Part shown: piece by piece, positions 5,533-5,779 of the stretch
Position numbering within the stretch: the first letter of the stretch is position 1
Layout of the letters: each line of letters begins with the position of its first letter
Assembly: GCA_050701115.1 (NCBI GenBank)
Contig: JBOHER010000395.1
Span: forward strand, 1-5,779
Reading direction: 5' to 3'
Length of the DNA stretch: 5,779 nt
Source: JBOHER01 sp050701115
GTDB taxonomy: Bacteria; Actinomycetota; Actinomycetes; Mycobacteriales; Pseudonocardiaceae
Notes under the pieces: generated by a model
Database searches by the model: none
The model's input: only the letters and a program-made list of their open reading frames with translations
Told to the model about the DNA's origin: nothing
Program-made: the position numbers and the translations under genes

Positions 5533-5779
5533 CTATTCGCCGATCACCGGCGGTACGACCGGATAGCCGGTGACCGGGTCGCGCAGGATCCCGCCGTCCT
5601 CGTCCCGCTCGGGCTTGAACCACTCGTCGCTGTCAAGGCCGTACTTGCGCTGATGGTCCTGGTCCTCGGCGCCCTGGCCACGGCCGCCGCCTGCGCCGCC
5701 CATCATCCCGGTGCCGCCGATACCGCCGCGGCCCGCCGCGGGACCACCGGCGCCGCCTGCGACCCCGCCCGGGCCACCC
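5533..5779 (-). CDS. PPE/WXG-like ESX protein, C-terminal end (rest outside window)
   Basis: Only the last 82 codons or so are visible, ending at TAG 5533-5535; the rest lies beyond the window edge. The visible part begins with a Gly/Ala-rich low-complexity stretch (GGVAGGAGGPAAGRGGIGG, then MMGGAGGG). It ends in a charged tail with EDQDHQRKYGLDSDEWF, a run of acidic residues, and DPVTGYPVVPPVIGE. This layout is typical of large PPE-domain or WXG100-like proteins of Pseudonocardiaceae, whose N-terminal helical domain is the ESX substrate part. That domain cannot be seen here, so the name is inferred from the tail and from the espG gene 39 bases downstream. It is likely exported to the envelope or outside. 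Confidence 0.72.
   Translation of the reverse strand, partial: GGPGGVAGGAGGPAAGRGGIGGTGMMGGAGGGRGQGAEDQDHQRKYGLDSDEWFKPERDEDGGILRDPVTGYPVVPPVIGE

Noticed and set aside
1..5779. CRISPR array, tRNA or rRNA genes
   Set aside because: I saw no regularly spaced direct repeats, no tRNA-like cloverleaf and no rRNA core sequence.

Overview
The window is GC-rich, and three of its genes point to an actinobacterium, most likely of the Pseudonocardiaceae: an EspG-type ESX (type VII) secretion chaperone, the Gly-rich C-terminus of a PPE/WXG-like ESX protein, and a VapBC pair with a Phd/YefM-type antitoxin. The family assignment rests on recognition of protein families, not on a database search.

Layout. 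Bases 1-549 (+) hold the C-terminal part of an ISAzo13-family transposase cut by the window edge. Bases 550-815 contain no convincing gene but do hold a long imperfect hairpin (727-799). Bases about 845-2353 are a mosaic of broken gene pieces: an OsmC-like C-terminal fragment (+), the N-terminal part of a phospholipase-D-like/DEAD helicase (-), the central and C-terminal part of an SRPBCC/AHSA1 protein (-), and the C-terminal half of a DUF234-type ATPase (+). The ATPase piece has two frameshifts and the helicase piece one. The two minus-strand pieces are fused in frame into one open chimeric ORF. Together with the transposase this looks like a decayed, rearranged accessory region.

Bases 2435-3144 (-) encode an intact vapBC toxin-antitoxin operon with a 4-base GTGA overlap. 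A TGTA-CC-TACA palindrome lies just upstream of the antitoxin start and may be its operator.

Bases 3311-5779 (-) form an apparently intact, co-oriented cluster. In transcription order it is the end of a PPE/WXG-like ESX protein with a Gly-rich stretch and an acidic tail, then an EspG-family protein, then a secreted lipoprotein made of a lipobox, a PEGA domain and a seven-bladed YVTN-type beta-propeller. The first two fit a substrate-chaperone pair of a type VII secretion locus. The lipoprotein is a candidate extracytoplasmic companion, but that link rests only on position. I saw no CRISPR array, tRNA or rRNA.
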